Part shown: positions 25,589 through 36,720 of the stretch, in pieces
How positions within the stretch are numbered: the first letter of the stretch is position 1
Layout of the letters: the number at the start of each line of letters is the position of its first letter
Assembly (NCBI GenBank): GCA_938039915.1
Contig: CALHUA010000095.1
Span: 1 to 53,090 of the forward strand
Direction: 5' to 3'
DNA length: 53,090 bases
Origin: an uncultured Anderseniella sp.
Lineage (GTDB): Bacteria > Pseudomonadota > Alphaproteobacteria > Rhizobiales > Aestuariivirgaceae
The notes under the pieces: model-generated
The model's input: the letters and a program-made list of their open reading frames with translations, nothing else
Told to the model about the DNA's origin: nothing
The model's database searches: none
Program-made: the position numbers and the translations under genes

Positions 25589-25604
25589 TGAGCAAATTTG
25601 CTCA
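25589..25604. promoter_or_regulatory. 16-bp perfect palindrome upstream of carB
   Basis: TGAGCAAATTTGCTCA reads the same on both strands. It lies 170 bp before the carB start codon and 21 bp after the preceding gene. Its symmetry suggests a dimer binding site; the regulator is unknown. Confidence 0.45.
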
Positions 25605-25773
25605 AATTTCGTGCATTTCATCCTCAAATAGCAGTCAAACTGTGGATCGTCCGCCATAAATCGCCTTACGCGACAGCTTGGCCTTTGCACCCGGCGGGTT
25701 GATAGTGTAACCCACACGGAATTTGCGCCCGCCCATCCGCCGGCTTGGGCCGCATCTTAAAAAAAGAGCGCTC

Positions 25774-28700
25774 ATGCCCAAACGTGAAGATATCGACACG
25801 GTCCTGATTATTGGCGCGGGGCCGATAGTCATCGGCCAGGCCTGCGAGTTCGACTATTCAGGCACCCAGGCCTGCAAGGCATTGAAAGCCGAAGGCTATC
25901 GCATCGTCCTGGTAAACTCCAATCCGGCTACAATCATGACGGATCCGGACCTGGCACACGCCACCTATATCGAACCCATCACCCCGGAAGTCGTAGAAAA
26001 AATTATCGAAAAGGAGCGCACAGAGCGCCCCGACGACACATTGGTATTGCTGCCTACCATGGGCGGCCAGACGGCGCTGAACACAGCCCTTTCACTGAAC
26101 AAGCAGGGCGTGTTGGAAAAATGGGACGTCGAGATGATCGGTGCGCGCGCGGAAGCCATCGACAAGGCTGAAGATCGCGACCTGTTCCGCACCGCCATGA
26201 AGAAGATCGGGCTTGAAACGCCGCGGTCAGCGTTCGTCAACACATCAGACTTAAAGCAGCGCTTTGCCAAAGCTTACGAGGATGGTCTGAAGCAGGCATC
26301 CGGCGCGGACGGGATTGCCGCGTTCAAGACCGAATGGGCCAAAACAGAATTTGAGCGCCGCGAAGAACAACGCCTCAGCGCTCAGCAGCAGGCATTTCAG
26401 GCCTACAAGCTGACCGGCCTTCCCGCCATTATCCGCCCCTCATTTACACTCGGCGGCACCGGTGGTGGCATCGCCTACACGCTGGAAGAACTGTACGACA
26501 TCGTGCTCACCGGTGTCGAAGCCTCGCCCACCTCCGAAGTGTTGATCGAAGAATCGGTACTGGGCTGGAAAGAATATGAGATGGAGGTTGTGCGCGACCG
26601 CGACGACAACTGCATCATCATCTGCTCCATCGAAAACCTTGATCCGATGGGTGTCCACACCGGCGATTCCATTACTGTTGCGCCGGCCCTGACGCTGACC
26701 GACAAGGAATACCAGATGATGCGCAATGCCTCCATTGCGGTGCTGCGCGAGATCGGTGTGGAAACCGGCGGGTCCAATGTGCAGTTCGCAGTCAATCCGG
26801 CTGACGGCCGCCTCATCGTCATTGAAATGAACCCGCGGGTGTCACGCTCCTCAGCACTGGCGTCCAAGGCGACCGGTTTTCCGATTGCCAAGGTCGCAGC
26901 CCGCCTGGCCGTGGGCTACACCCTCGACGAACTGGACAACGACATTACCGCCGGGGCCACACCTGCCTCGTTTGAACCCTCGATCGACTATGTGGTGACC
27001 AAAATCCCGCGCTTTGCATTCGAGAAGTTCCCAGGTTCCAGGCCCAATCTGACCACCGCCATGAAATCGGTCGGCGAGGTCATGGCCATCGGCCGCACGT
27101 TCGCGGAATCCCTGCAAAAGGCATTGCGGGGTCTGGAGACGGGATTGACCGGCCTCAACGAGATTGAACTGGACGGGTATGGCAAGGATGAGGACAAGAA
27201 TGTTTTCCGCCGCGCCATGTCACTGCCGACACCGGACCGGCTGTTGAAGGTCGCTGAATGCATGCGCCGCGGCGCCAGCAATGAACTGGTGTTTGCGTCA
27301 GCGAAATACGATCCCTGGTTCATTGAACAGTTGTCGGCCATCATCCAGACCGAGGAGCGCGTGCGCGAACACGGCCTGCCGGCAGATGCCGGCAATTTCC
27401 GCATGCTCAAGGCCATGGGTTTTTCTGACGCGCGCCTGGCCGAACTTACCGGAAGCAGTGAAGCGAAGGTCCGCAAAGCCCGTCACAAGCTGAAGATCAG
27501 ACCCGTCTACAAGCGCATTGATACCTGCGCTGCCGAATTTGCCTCGCCCACGGCCTATATGTACTCAACCTATGAGGTAGGCCTTGCCGGCAATGACGGT
27601 AACGAAGCTGATGTTTCCGACGCCAGGAAGATCGCCATTCTGGGCGGCGGCCCAAACCGGATCGGCCAGGGCATCGAGTTTGATTATTGCTGCTGTCATG
27701 CGGCGTTTGCGCTGTCTGATGCAGGCTTTGAGACCATCATGATCAACTGCAATCCCGAGACAGTGTCTACCGACTATGACACTTCGGACCGGTTGTATTT
27801 CGAATCGCTGACCGAAGAAGACGTGCTGGAAATTCTGCTGGCGGAGCAGAAAAAAGGCGAATTGCACGGCGTTATCGTCCAGTTCGGCGGCCAGACACCA
27901 CTCAAGCTCGCTGACGCCGTCGAAAAGGCCGGTATCCCCATTCTGGGCACGTCACCAGACGCCATTGATCTGGCCGAAGACAGGGACCGGTTTGCGAAAC
28001 TGCTCAAGAAGGTCAAGGTACGCCAACCGAACAATGGTATCGCCAAGTCAGGCCCGGAGGCAGTCAAGATTGCGGAAAAAATCGGCTACCCGGTCGTTAT
28101 CCGTCCATCTTACGTATTGGGTGGCCGCGCCATGGAAATCGTGCGCGATACCGAAGATCTCATGCGCTACATCAATGAGGCGGTTGTTGTGTCCGGTTCG
28201 TCTCCTGTCCTTATCGACAGTTATCTGTCCAATGCCATCGAGGTTGACGTGGACGCGTTGTGTGATGGCACGGATGTGTTCGTGGCTGGGGTGATGCAAC
28301 ATATCGAGGAGGCCGGTGTCCACTCAGGTGACAGTGCATGCTCGCTGCCGCCGTACTCGCTCAACAAGTCCATGATCGATGAACTGGAGCGCCAGTCGAC
28401 TGTGCTGGCGCGCGCACTTGGAGTGGTTGGCCTGATGAACGTGCAGTTCGCCATCAAGGACGGCGACATCTACGTGCTTGAGGTAAATCCGCGTGCCTCG
28501 CGCACGGTGCCGTTTGTGGCCAAGGTGGTCGGCAGTTCAATCGCCAAGATCGCTTCACGTATCATGGCCGGGGAAACACTTGCATCGTTCAAGCTGAAGA
28601 ACCGCAAGCTCAAACATATCGGGGTCAAGGAAGCTGTGTTCCCGTTCGCACGCTTTCCCGGCGTCGATACGGTACTGGGACCGGAAATGCGATCTACCGG

Positions 28701-29175
28701 CGAGGTCATGGGCCTTGATACCGATTTTGCCATGGCGTTTGCAAAGAGCCAGCTTGGCGGCGGCACGAAGGTGCCGGTTGACGGCACGGCCTTCATTTCC
28801 GTGCGCGACCATGACAAGGCCCGTATCCTGCCTGCTGCTCGGCAACTGGCCGAGTTGGGCTTCAAAATCATCGCCACTGGCGGTACTCAGCGCTATCTGG
28901 CGGAAAAGGGAGTTCCAGCCGTTCGCATCAACAAGGTGCTGGAAGGTCGCCCGCACATCGTCGATGCGATGGCGAACGGCGAGGTGCAACTGGTGTTCAA
29001 TACCACGGAAGGTCAAAGCGCCCTGTCTGACTCGAAATCAATCCGGCGGGCGGCGCTCATGGCGAAAATTCCCTATTATACCACCCTGCCCGCAGCCATG
29101 GCGGCTTCCGAGGCAATTGCCGCCGTCAAACACGGCGATCTCTCAGTAAAACCGCTGCAGGATTATTTCAAATAG
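25774..29175 (+). CDS. carB: Carbamoyl-phosphate synthase large subunit
   Basis: A 1,133-residue enzyme that makes carbamoyl phosphate from bicarbonate, ammonia and two ATP. Two homologous ATP-grasp halves are seen ([20 protein letters not shown] in the first, [20 protein letters not shown] in the second), then an MGS-like allosteric domain ([20 protein letters not shown]). The first half has an insertion of about 45 charged residues before [12 protein letters not shown], as in rhizobial CarB and unlike E. coli. The ATG at 25774 starts at [17 protein letters not shown]. Confidence 0.98.
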   Translation: MPKREDIDTVLIIGAGPIVIGQACEFDYSGTQACKALKAEGYRIVLVNSNPATIMTDPDLAHATYIEPITPEVVEKIIEKERTERPDDTLVLLPTMGGQTALNTALSLNKQGVLEKWDVEMIGARAEAIDKAEDRDLFRTAMKKIGLETPRSAFVNTSDLKQRFAKAYEDGLKQASGADGIAAFKTEWAKTEFERREEQRLSAQQQAFQAYKLTGLPAIIRPSFTLGGTGGGIAYTLEELYDIVLTGVEASPTSEVLIEESVLGWKEYEMEVVRDRDDNCIIICSIENLDPMGVHTGDSITVAPALTLTDKEYQMMRNASIAVLREIGVETGGSNVQFAVNPADGRLIVIEMNPRVSRSSALASKATGFPIAKVAARLAVGYTLDELDNDITAGATPASFEPSIDYVVTKIPRFAFEKFPGSRPNLTTAMKSVGEVMAIGRTFAESLQKALRGLETGLTGLNEIELDGYGKDEDKNVFRRAMSLPTPDRLLKVAECMRRGASNELVFASAKYDPWFIEQLSAIIQTEERVREHGLPADAGNFRMLKAMGFSDARLAELTGSSEAKVRKARHKLKIRPVYKRIDTCAAEFASPTAYMYSTYEVGLAGNDGNEADVSDARKIAILGGGPNRIGQGIEFDYCCCHAAFALSDAGFETIMINCNPETVSTDYDTSDRLYFESLTEEDVLEILLAEQKKGELHGVIVQFGGQTPLKLADAVEKAGIPILGTSPDAIDLAEDRDRFAKLLKKVKVRQPNNGIAKSGPEAVKIAEKIGYPVVIRPSYVLGGRAMEIVRDTEDLMRYINEAVVVSGSSPVLIDSYLSNAIEVDVDALCDGTDVFVAGVMQHIEEAGVHSGDSACSLPPYSLNKSMIDELERQSTVLARALGVVGLMNVQFAIKDGDIYVLEVNPRASRTVPFVAKVVGSSIAKIASRIMAGETLASFKLKNRKLKHIGVKEAVFPFARFPGVDTVLGPEMRSTGEVMGLDTDFAMAFAKSQLGGGTKVPVDGTAFISVRDHDKARILPAARQLAELGFKIIATGGTQRYLAEKGVPAVRINKVLEGRPHIVDAMANGEVQLVFNTTEGQSALSDSKSIRRAALMAKIPYYTTLPAAMAASEAIAAVKHGDLSVKPLQDYFK

Positions 29176-29363
29176 ACCGATCAGAAATTTCCCTGATGAT
29201 AATCAACTTTAAACAGGTCTTGCAGGACGCAATTGTTTTGCGCATATTTACATAAGACCGAAACATTCCCGCACACAGTCAACAGACGAACGCGTTGGTA
29301 GCTTAACGGCTGCCATGGAGTTCTGAGGCTTGGGCGGCTAACAGGATTCTGGAATTCGTATCG

Positions 29364-29840
29364 ATGGTTGAAAAAGTACCCATGACCGCAGAAGGACATA
29401 CCGCCATGTCCGAAGAAGTGAAGCACCGCAAGTCTGTTGAGCGCCCACGCATCATCAAGGCCATCGAAGAAGCACGTGCCCACGGCGATCTTTCGGAAAA
29501 CGCAGAATATCATGCAGCCAAGGAAGCTCAGGGCTGGAATGAAGCCCGGGTATCCGAACTGGAAGACATGATCAGTCGTGCGGAAATCATCGATGTGTCC
29601 AAACTGGGCGGGGATACCGTCAAGTTCGGCGCGACAGTAACGGTTGTGGATGAAGACACCGACAAGGAAGCCGTCTATCGGATTGTCGGCGATTTTGAAG
29701 CTGACGTGAAATCCGGCAAGCTTTCCATCTCCTCGCCGATTGCGCGCGCGCTGATTGGCAAGTCCGCCGGCGACAGCGTTGAAGTGATGACGCCGGGTGG
29801 TGGCAAGAGCTACGAGATACTGAAAATAGCCTTCAAATAA
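29364..29840 (+). CDS. greA: Transcription elongation factor GreA
   Basis: A 158-residue factor that rescues backtracked RNA polymerase. The N-terminal coiled coil carries the acidic tip motif ([20 protein letters not shown]) and the C-terminal globular domain has [20 protein letters not shown] and [11 protein letters not shown]. Size is normal. It follows carB by 188 bp, the order seen in rhizobial genomes. Confidence 0.97.
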   Translation: MVEKVPMTAEGHTAMSEEVKHRKSVERPRIIKAIEEARAHGDLSENAEYHAAKEAQGWNEARVSELEDMISRAEIIDVSKLGGDTVKFGATVTVVDEDTDKEAVYRIVGDFEADVKSGKLSISSPIARALIGKSAGDSVEVMTPGGGKSYEILKIAFK

Positions 29841-29858
29841 GATATTTTGGGCGTTTTC

Positions 29859-29889
29859 GATCTGGTGCAGGACGTCTTCGCACCAGATC
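29859..29889. repeat. Perfect 10-bp inverted repeat after greA
   Basis: GATCTGGTGC at 29859-29868 and GCACCAGATC at 29880-29889 form a hairpin with an 11-base loop, 19 bp after the greA stop. No T-run follows on either strand, so it is not a classical terminator; it may stabilise the 3' end or bind a regulator. Confidence 0.6.
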
Positions 29890-30087
29890 AGGGTGACAAG
29901 AAAACTGTTAGCTGTTAGTGAACTGACAGACTGAAAGCTATGCAGTCACGTCATGGCTGTGGCAGATTGTTACCGGGTGCGGGGCACAAGACACCCCATT
30001 TGGGAACCTGATGATCGTTGGGCATTGCCTGTTCGCAGCGAAGTTGCTCAACCCTGTTTGATTGAATTATTGCCGGAGGCTGAGATC

Positions 30088-31053
30088 ATGAGCGTACAAC
30101 ATTCACGGGTACTCATTCTGGGATCAGGTCCTGCCGGTTATACAGCAGCCATCTATGCCGCGCGCGCCATGCTGGACCCCACGCTGATCCACGGTATTCA
30201 GCCCGGCGGTCAGCTCACCATAACCACCGACGTCGAAAACTATCCCGGATTTGCAGATCCGATCCAGGGCCCCTGGCTGATGGAGCAGATGCAGGGCCAG
30301 GCCGAGCATGTCGGCACAAATCTGGTCAGTGACCACATTGTCGAAGTCAATGTCGACCAGCGGCCGTTTCGCCTAAAGGGTGATTCAGGCAGCGAATATA
30401 CATGTGACAGCCTGATCATCTGCACCGGTGCGCAGGCCAGATGGCTCGGCCTGCCCACAGAAGAGAAATTCAAGGGGTTTGGCGTATCCGCCTGTGCCAC
30501 CTGCGACGGATTTTTCTACCGCGGCAAGCGTGTCGTGGTTGTCGGAGGCGGCAACACAGCGGTTGAGGAAGCTTTGTTCCTGACGAAATTTGCATCCGAA
30601 GTGGTAGTTGTTCATCGCCGTGATGAATTTCGCGCCGAGCGAATCCTGCAAAACCGCCTGTTCGAAAATCCAAAGGTCAAGGTCATGTGGGATACCACGC
30701 TGGAAGAAGTCATCGGTGATGAAAACCCGCTTGGGGTCACTGCAGCACGCCTGCGCAATGTGAAGACGCAGGCAGTTGAAGATTTGCCCTGCGACGGCAT
30801 TTTCATCGCCATTGGCCACAAACCGGCAACCGAATTGTTTGAAGGCAAGCTGAAAATGAAGAATGGCGGCTATCTGCTGACCGAGCCGGACTCGACGGCA
30901 ACCGCCATTGCGGGCATCTACGCCGCGGGAGATGTCACCGACGACATCTACCGGCAGGCTGTCACGGCTGCCGGAATGGGCTGCATGGCCGCACTTGAGG
31001 CTGAAAAATTTCTGGCTGAAGCAGGCAATGAAGCCTCGCAGGCAGCCGAGTAG
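30088..31053 (+). CDS. trxB: Thioredoxin reductase
   Basis: A 321-residue flavoenzyme that reduces thioredoxin with NADPH. The FAD-binding motif is LGSGPAGYTAAIYAARA, the active-site cysteines are C136 and C139 in ACATCDGFF, the NADPH motif is VVVGGGNTAVEEALFL, and the C-terminal FAD motif is GIYAAGDVTDD. The ATG at 30088 is preceded by GGAGG; an upstream ATG at 29953 would add 45 unlikely residues. The LysR gene follows after 17 bp. Confidence 0.97.
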   Translation: MSVQHSRVLILGSGPAGYTAAIYAARAMLDPTLIHGIQPGGQLTITTDVENYPGFADPIQGPWLMEQMQGQAEHVGTNLVSDHIVEVNVDQRPFRLKGDSGSEYTCDSLIICTGAQARWLGLPTEEKFKGFGVSACATCDGFFYRGKRVVVVGGGNTAVEEALFLTKFASEVVVVHRRDEFRAERILQNRLFENPKVKVMWDTTLEEVIGDENPLGVTAARLRNVKTQAVEDLPCDGIFIAIGHKPATELFEGKLKMKNGGYLLTEPDSTATAIAGIYAAGDVTDDIYRQAVTAAGMGCMAALEAEKFLAEAGNEASQAAE

Positions 31054-31070
31054 GATAAGGCCTCGATTCC

Positions 31071-31988
31071 ATGCCACTTTCAAAGCGGGACAGCAACTTT
31101 GACTGGGACAAGCTGCGCATCTTCCACTCGGTAGCGGAAGCCGGCAGTTTTACCCATGCCGGTCACGACCTGAATCTGTCGCAGTCCGCCGTTAGCAGGC
31201 AGATTTCAGCACTCGAGTCGGAGTTGAATGTTACACTTTTTCACCGCCACGCACGCGGCCTGATCCTTACCGAACAGGGAGAGATGCTGTATCGCACGGC
31301 ACATGATGTGTTCACCAAGCTTGCAACGGCGCGAACACGCCTCACCGACAGCCGTGACAAACCAACCGGTGATCTGCGCATTTCAACAACCGTGGGCCTT
31401 GGCACCATCTGGCTGACCCCGCGCCTGCAGGAATTCATCGAGTTGTATCCGCAAATCAGGGTCGAGTTGATCCTGACCGATGAAGAACTCGATCTGGGCA
31501 TGCGTGAGGCTGATGTGGCCATTCGCCTGCGCCGGCCAACCCAGCCTGACCTGATTCAGCGCAAGTTGTTCACTGTGCACAATCACGCCTATGCATCTCC
31601 AGACTATGTACAGTCTCACGGCATTCCGAAAACAGCGGCAGAACTCGACAATCACAAGATTCTGGCGTTCGGACCGGCACCAACATTCCTCAGCGACCTG
31701 GGCTGGCTGCTGCGTGCCGGGCGTGCAGAAGGCGAACCGCCGCGTGAATCAAGCTTTCTGATCAATTCCATCTACGGACTGCGCCGCGCTGTCGAATCCG
31801 GTCTGGGCATTGGCGTCCTGCCAGATTACATCGTCGGCGAAAATTCGTCTCTTATTCGGGCGTCTCTTGGCGAGGAAGCACCGGGAATTGACACCTATTT
31901 TGTCTATCCGGAAGAGATGCGAAATTCCAAGAGGATAGCTGTATTCAGGGATTTCGTGGTGTCAAAAGCGCGTCAGTGGAAGTTCTGA
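31071..31988 (+). CDS. LysR family regulator, LsrB/VtlR type
   Basis: A 305-residue LysR regulator. The N-terminal winged helix reads DWDKLRIFHSVAEAGSFTHA, then SQSAVSRQISALE and LFHRHARGLILTEQGEMLYR, and the C-terminus ends with FRDFVVSKARQWKF. These stretches closely match what I remember of LsrB of Sinorhizobium and VtlR of Agrobacterium and Brucella, which activate AbcR small RNAs and envelope and oxidative-stress genes. Position directly after trxB also fits lsrB. The effector-binding domain spans about residues 95-300. Confidence 0.9.
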   Translation: MPLSKRDSNFDWDKLRIFHSVAEAGSFTHAGHDLNLSQSAVSRQISALESELNVTLFHRHARGLILTEQGEMLYRTAHDVFTKLATARTRLTDSRDKPTGDLRISTTVGLGTIWLTPRLQEFIELYPQIRVELILTDEELDLGMREADVAIRLRRPTQPDLIQRKLFTVHNHAYASPDYVQSHGIPKTAAELDNHKILAFGPAPTFLSDLGWLLRAGRAEGEPPRESSFLINSIYGLRRAVESGLGIGVLPDYIVGENSSLIRASLGEEAPGIDTYFVYPEEMRNSKRIAVFRDFVVSKARQWKF

Positions 31989-32107
31989 CACCACCTTAAG
32001 TATGCGCAATATAAGTGCTTTTGCGTGATATGCAGTCACCGCATGACATACATGCCCAATACCGGATTGCACTGGATGGTTCATCCGTGTGAGCCTTACA
32101 TTGTCAG

Positions 32108-32217
32108 CGGCTAGTTTACTCCCTCATAAAACACACGGCCGCATACTTGACAGGTCCACCGGGGCGCGAGGCAACAACAAGTGCTCCGGCATGAACCGTC
32201 AGGTTCCTGACAACAAA
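32108..32217 (+). ncRNA. Candidate AbcR-like small RNA downstream of the VtlR-type gene
   Basis: The 315-bp gap between the LysR gene and msrP holds no gene. It has a -10-like TTACAT at 32096-32101 with a poor -35, a CU-rich stretch TACTCCCTC at 32118-32126 able to pair with ribosome binding sites, a stem at about 32158-32189 (CCGGGGC with GCTCCGG) and a tight stem GTCAGG with CCTGAC at 32198-32211. A perfect plus-strand terminator hairpin follows. VtlR is known to activate AbcR small RNAs in relatives. Family membership is inference from context and layout, not from a sequence match. Confidence 0.45.
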
Positions 32218-32264
32218 GGGGCCAGACACACTCTCCACCCGGGTGTCTGGCCCCTGAATATTTT
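32218..32264 (+). terminator. Terminator hairpin with 12-bp perfect stem
   Basis: GGGGCCAGACAC at 32218-32229 pairs perfectly with GTGTCTGGCCCC at 32243-32254, followed by TGAATATTTT. On the minus strand the stem is followed by TTTGTTGT, so it may also end the msrP message. Confidence 0.85.
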
Positions 32265-32303
32265 GAACGGTCAAAGCTGCCCGGATCACGCCAAAGACAG
32301 CGG

Positions 32304-33284
32304 TTACTTGAACAGGGCCGTTCCCAGTTCATCCTTCATGCCGTCATAAAGCGATGCGACCTGCTCTGCATAACCATTGTAGATGATTGTTGGAATTTTT
32401 TCACCGGTCTCCAGGTCACGCTCCGCGGCCTGGCTCCAGCGTGGATGAGCGACTTCCGGGTTCACATTGGCCCAGAAACCATACTCCCTAGGACCGAGCA
32501 CCTCCCAGAAACTCTTGGGTCGCTCCGACGTAAACGTGATCTTGTTGATCGACTTGGCCGATTTGAAACCGTATTTCCAGGGCAGGTGCAGACGGATGGG
32601 AGCGCCCATGGATTTCGCGACCGGCTTGCCGTAGGCACCGGTCACCATGAACGCCAGATCGTTATTGGCTTCCTCCATGGTCACAGATTCCGAATATGGC
32701 CACGGATAGCTGCCGCCAAACAGGCTTGGTTTCTGGCCCGGCGCAATTTCAGGATCGTTGAAGGTTTCAAATTTCACGTACTTTGCATTTGCATTGGGTT
32801 TGGCAAGGGCAACCAGCTGCTTGAGGGTAAACCCGCTCCACGGGACCGTCATCGACCACGCTTCCACACAGCGATGCCGGTAAACCCGCTGTTCAATCTG
32901 CACCTTCTTGATCAGGTCATCGAACTGCATCTTGAACGGGGTTTCAATCTCGCCTTCGAACGCAATTTCCCATGGCCGGATCACCAGCGCTTCGGCCGCC
33001 TTTGAAATCCGCTTGGACGTGCCGAACTCATAAAAATTGTTATAGGTAATATTGAGCGCCTCAGGCGTGACCTTGCGCCCGGCATCCGCGTAGGCAGGGT
33101 TCAGTTTGCCGGGATACAGACCTGCCGTGGGATCTTCGGCGGCCAGACCGGGGCGAATACCTGATGCAAGACCGATACCCGCAAACCCGGCAGCGGCAAT
33201 AAATTTCCGCCGGTTCAGAAACACGTGCTCTGACGTCGCCCTGGACTCTGGAATTTCCCAGTTGTGAATTGTCTTGATCAGCAT
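32304..33284 (-). CDS. msrP: Protein-methionine-sulfoxide reductase MsrP (YedY), molybdoenzyme
   Basis: A 326-residue periplasmic molybdopterin enzyme that repairs oxidised methionines. A Tat signal is visible (LNRRKFIAAAG, twin Arg at 25-26). The Mo-ligand Cys is C139 in YRHRCVEAWSMTVPWSGF. Two starts are close, ATG at 33290 and 33284; the second has GGAG nine bases upstream and is preferred. The usual membrane partner MsrQ is not adjacent, so electrons must come from elsewhere or msrQ lies apart. The modABC operon in this window would supply its metal. Confidence 0.95.
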   Translation of the reverse strand: MLIKTIHNWEIPESRATSEHVFLNRRKFIAAAGFAGIGLASGIRPGLAAEDPTAGLYPGKLNPAYADAGRKVTPEALNITYNNFYEFGTSKRISKAAEALVIRPWEIAFEGEIETPFKMQFDDLIKKVQIEQRVYRHRCVEAWSMTVPWSGFTLKQLVALAKPNANAKYVKFETFNDPEIAPGQKPSLFGGSYPWPYSESVTMEEANNDLAFMVTGAYGKPVAKSMGAPIRLHLPWKYGFKSAKSINKITFTSERPKSFWEVLGPREYGFWANVNPEVAHPRWSQAAERDLETGEKIPTIIYNGYAEQVASLYDGMKDELGTALFK

Positions 33285-33443
33285 GCGCATGCACTCCTGA
33301 AATTAGCAAACAAGCCGCCCGCATAAGGGCATCCTCGTTTGCCAACCTAGGCATCTCCAGCCGACTTGCCAAATCACTCCTTTGTCAGGCGAATGCGATC
33401 AGCCGTTATCGCTGACCGCCATGGCTTGTACCGGGGATACGGA

Positions 33444-33914
33444 TCAGTCGGCAGGCTCAAGGGTCATATTGGACACACCAAGTGCCGCATTGAGGCCGGT
33501 CTGCACCTGGACGCTCAATGGTTGCAAAGTGATATTGGCGCCGCCCACAAGTGCATTTGCACCAGCACCGATTCCAGCAGTGGCTTCTGCGGAAGCCCCT
33601 ACATAGCGGCCGGACAGCGCGCCATACTCGACAATACCAGGCGCGAACACACCCCATATCATGCGAGCCTCGCCGGTCACTCCGATATCGAGGCCGAACT
33701 TCGTCAGCTTTCCGACATAAACATCTTCGCGGCCCGAGGTGGATTTGTAGACACAATCCATGGACTTTGACGAAGTTACGATCAGGCCAATGCCGCCTTC
33801 GACAATACACTCCAGGGTGCCGATATTGATACCCACTCCGTCAGCAGACGCTGGTCCGGAAGAACCAGCAACAATAGCAAGGGTGACTGCGGCTGCAGAT
33901 GCAATACGTTTCAT
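33444..33914 (-). CDS. DUF992 exported protein
   Basis: A 156-residue protein with a signal peptide (residues 1 to about 24, GPASA). The mature part matches the DUF992 family common in rhizobia: IGTLECIVEGGIGLIVTSSK with a second Cys in MDCVYK, then Gly/Ala-rich strands (GGANITLQPLSVQVQTGLN). The two Cys may form a disulfide. Function unknown, probably periplasmic. The ATG at 33914 has AAAGG upstream. Confidence 0.88.
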   Translation of the reverse strand: MKRIASAAAVTLAIVAGSSGPASADGVGINIGTLECIVEGGIGLIVTSSKSMDCVYKSTSGREDVYVGKLTKFGLDIGVTGEARMIWGVFAPGIVEYGALSGRYVGASAEATAGIGAGANALVGGANITLQPLSVQVQTGLNAALGVSNMTLEPAD

Positions 33915-34043
33915 AGGAATGTGCCTTTCTGGCAAAATGTGGGGGCCGGGCTGCGTGACTATTTGTGCGCCACGCAGCCGGGCTCCCGAATCGCCGTCCC
34001 GAGCGATTGACCGATACTTAGCCATTGCCGGTAACAAATCCAA

Positions 34044-34066
34044 TTACAATTTCGACATAATTGTAA
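34044..34066. promoter_or_regulatory. AT-rich inverted repeat upstream of the DUF992 gene
   Basis: TTACAATT at 34044-34051 and AATTGTAA at 34059-34066 are perfect inverse copies with a 7-bp centre, about 130 bp before the DUF992 start. It could be an operator; no T-run follows on the strand of the upstream aminotransferase gene. Confidence 0.4.
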
Positions 34067-34091
34067 CAAAGTTTTTAATCGTTGGAACGGT

Positions 34092-35312
<1,221 letters not shown>

Positions 35313-35415
35313 TCATTCATGATATCGGTCCTTGAGAACCGGTGCGGACCCTAGTCCCGCCGTTTTTGTACCGCAAGCGCAAAGTCGTTGTTTTTGGCAG
35401 TTGGGGATCCGAGAA

Positions 35416-36582
35416 TTGCATATTTCAATCGCGGGGGCTGGTATTGCAGGCTTGGCAAGCGCCATCGCAGTTTCGCAGAACGGCCATTCAGTAACAGTTT
35501 TTGAACAGGCCGCCCGCCTCGAGACAGTTGGCGCGGGGTTGCAACTTGGGCCGAATGCGATCCGGGTGCTTGAAGGTCTGGGGGTATGGAACACTCTCGA
35601 AGCCGAGTGCTGTTCGCCGGCGCGCATTCGCATCTGCGATGCAATCAGCGGACGGCAGTTGTCTGAACTGGAACTTGGCGACAGTTTCACCAGAAGGTTC
35701 GGCAGCCCCTACCGGGTTGCGCACCGCGCCGATCTGATCGAGGCACTGGCGCAAACCGCATCCCGTAACACCGACATCACGATCGTTAACGACCGCCGCA
35801 TTACCGGGCTGCAACCGGGCGAGCCCACAGGCTTGAAAACCCTGTCCGGCGAAATCCACCTATCAGATTTGGTCATCGCGGCAGACGGTATCCGTTCTGA
35901 GCTGCGCACTCACATTGCACCTGACAGCAAACCGCGTCTAAGCGGCGAAACACTGTATCGGGGCCTTGCCCCGGCCGGCGATCTTCCCGGCGCGCTGGAT
36001 CGCGATGCGGTATACCTGTGGCTGGCGCCTGGCGCCCACGTCGTGCACTACCTGGTGTCAGGTGGCCGGCAACTCAACATCGTAGCCAGCATTGAACAGC
36101 CGGCAAACCAGACCGGATGGAACAATATCGCCGGTCGCGACGACGTGCTTGGCGCGCTGCCGGGCGTGACGTCAGCATTGCGCGATCTGTTGTCCACACC
36201 GGCAAGCTGGCTGGCCTGGGCAGGCGCTGATCTTGAACCGTTTACCGAATGGAGTCGGGATAACTGCGTTCTGGTGGGTGATGCTGCTCATGCATCCCTG
36301 CCCTATCTCGCCCAGGGCGCTGCCATGGCTTTGGAAGACGCTGCCTGCCTGGCCGCTTGCCTCGGCGACGGAAGCGGCAAGCTGACACCTGCCTTGGCGC
36401 GTTATGAAAAACTCCGCCAGTCCCGCACCGCCCGCATTGTCGAAGAGTCCCGACGCAATGCCGGTATCTACCATATGCGCGGCCCGAAGGCCCAGGCCCG
36501 GAATATGGCACTCCGGTTGTTGCCCGGCTCACTGCAACTGCAACGTCTTGCCTGGATCTATTCGCCACCTGAAGATCAATGA
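35416..36582 (+). CDS. FAD-dependent monooxygenase (salicylate/3-hydroxybenzoate hydroxylase-like)
   Basis: A 388-residue group A flavoprotein monooxygenase. The dinucleotide fold GAGIAGLASAIAVSQNG is at the N-terminus, the DG motif is DLVIAADGIRSELR, and the GD motif is CVLVGDAAHASLPYLAQGAA followed by MALEDA. It should hydroxylate an aromatic substrate with NAD(P)H and oxygen; the substrate is unknown. No ATG is suitable; the TTG at 35416, eight bases after GGGGA, starts directly before the FAD fold and is the best choice. Confidence 0.85.
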   Translation: MHISIAGAGIAGLASAIAVSQNGHSVTVFEQAARLETVGAGLQLGPNAIRVLEGLGVWNTLEAECCSPARIRICDAISGRQLSELELGDSFTRRFGSPYRVAHRADLIEALAQTASRNTDITIVNDRRITGLQPGEPTGLKTLSGEIHLSDLVIAADGIRSELRTHIAPDSKPRLSGETLYRGLAPAGDLPGALDRDAVYLWLAPGAHVVHYLVSGGRQLNIVASIEQPANQTGWNNIAGRDDVLGALPGVTSALRDLLSTPASWLAWAGADLEPFTEWSRDNCVLVGDAAHASLPYLAQGAAMALEDAACLAACLGDGSGKLTPALARYEKLRQSRTARIVEESRRNAGIYHMRGPKAQARNMALRLLPGSLQLQRLAWIYSPPEDQ

Positions 36583-36720
36583 CTGGCAATTCAGCATCAG
36601 TCCCGAACCGTATCCGGCCGTCTGAAAAACAGCGTGGAGGCCCTCGTCCTGATTGACTTGATTATCACGTTGCGAACACTGTGACGGATCGTTTCAGATC
36701 GTTTGTACGGGGTTTACCGG

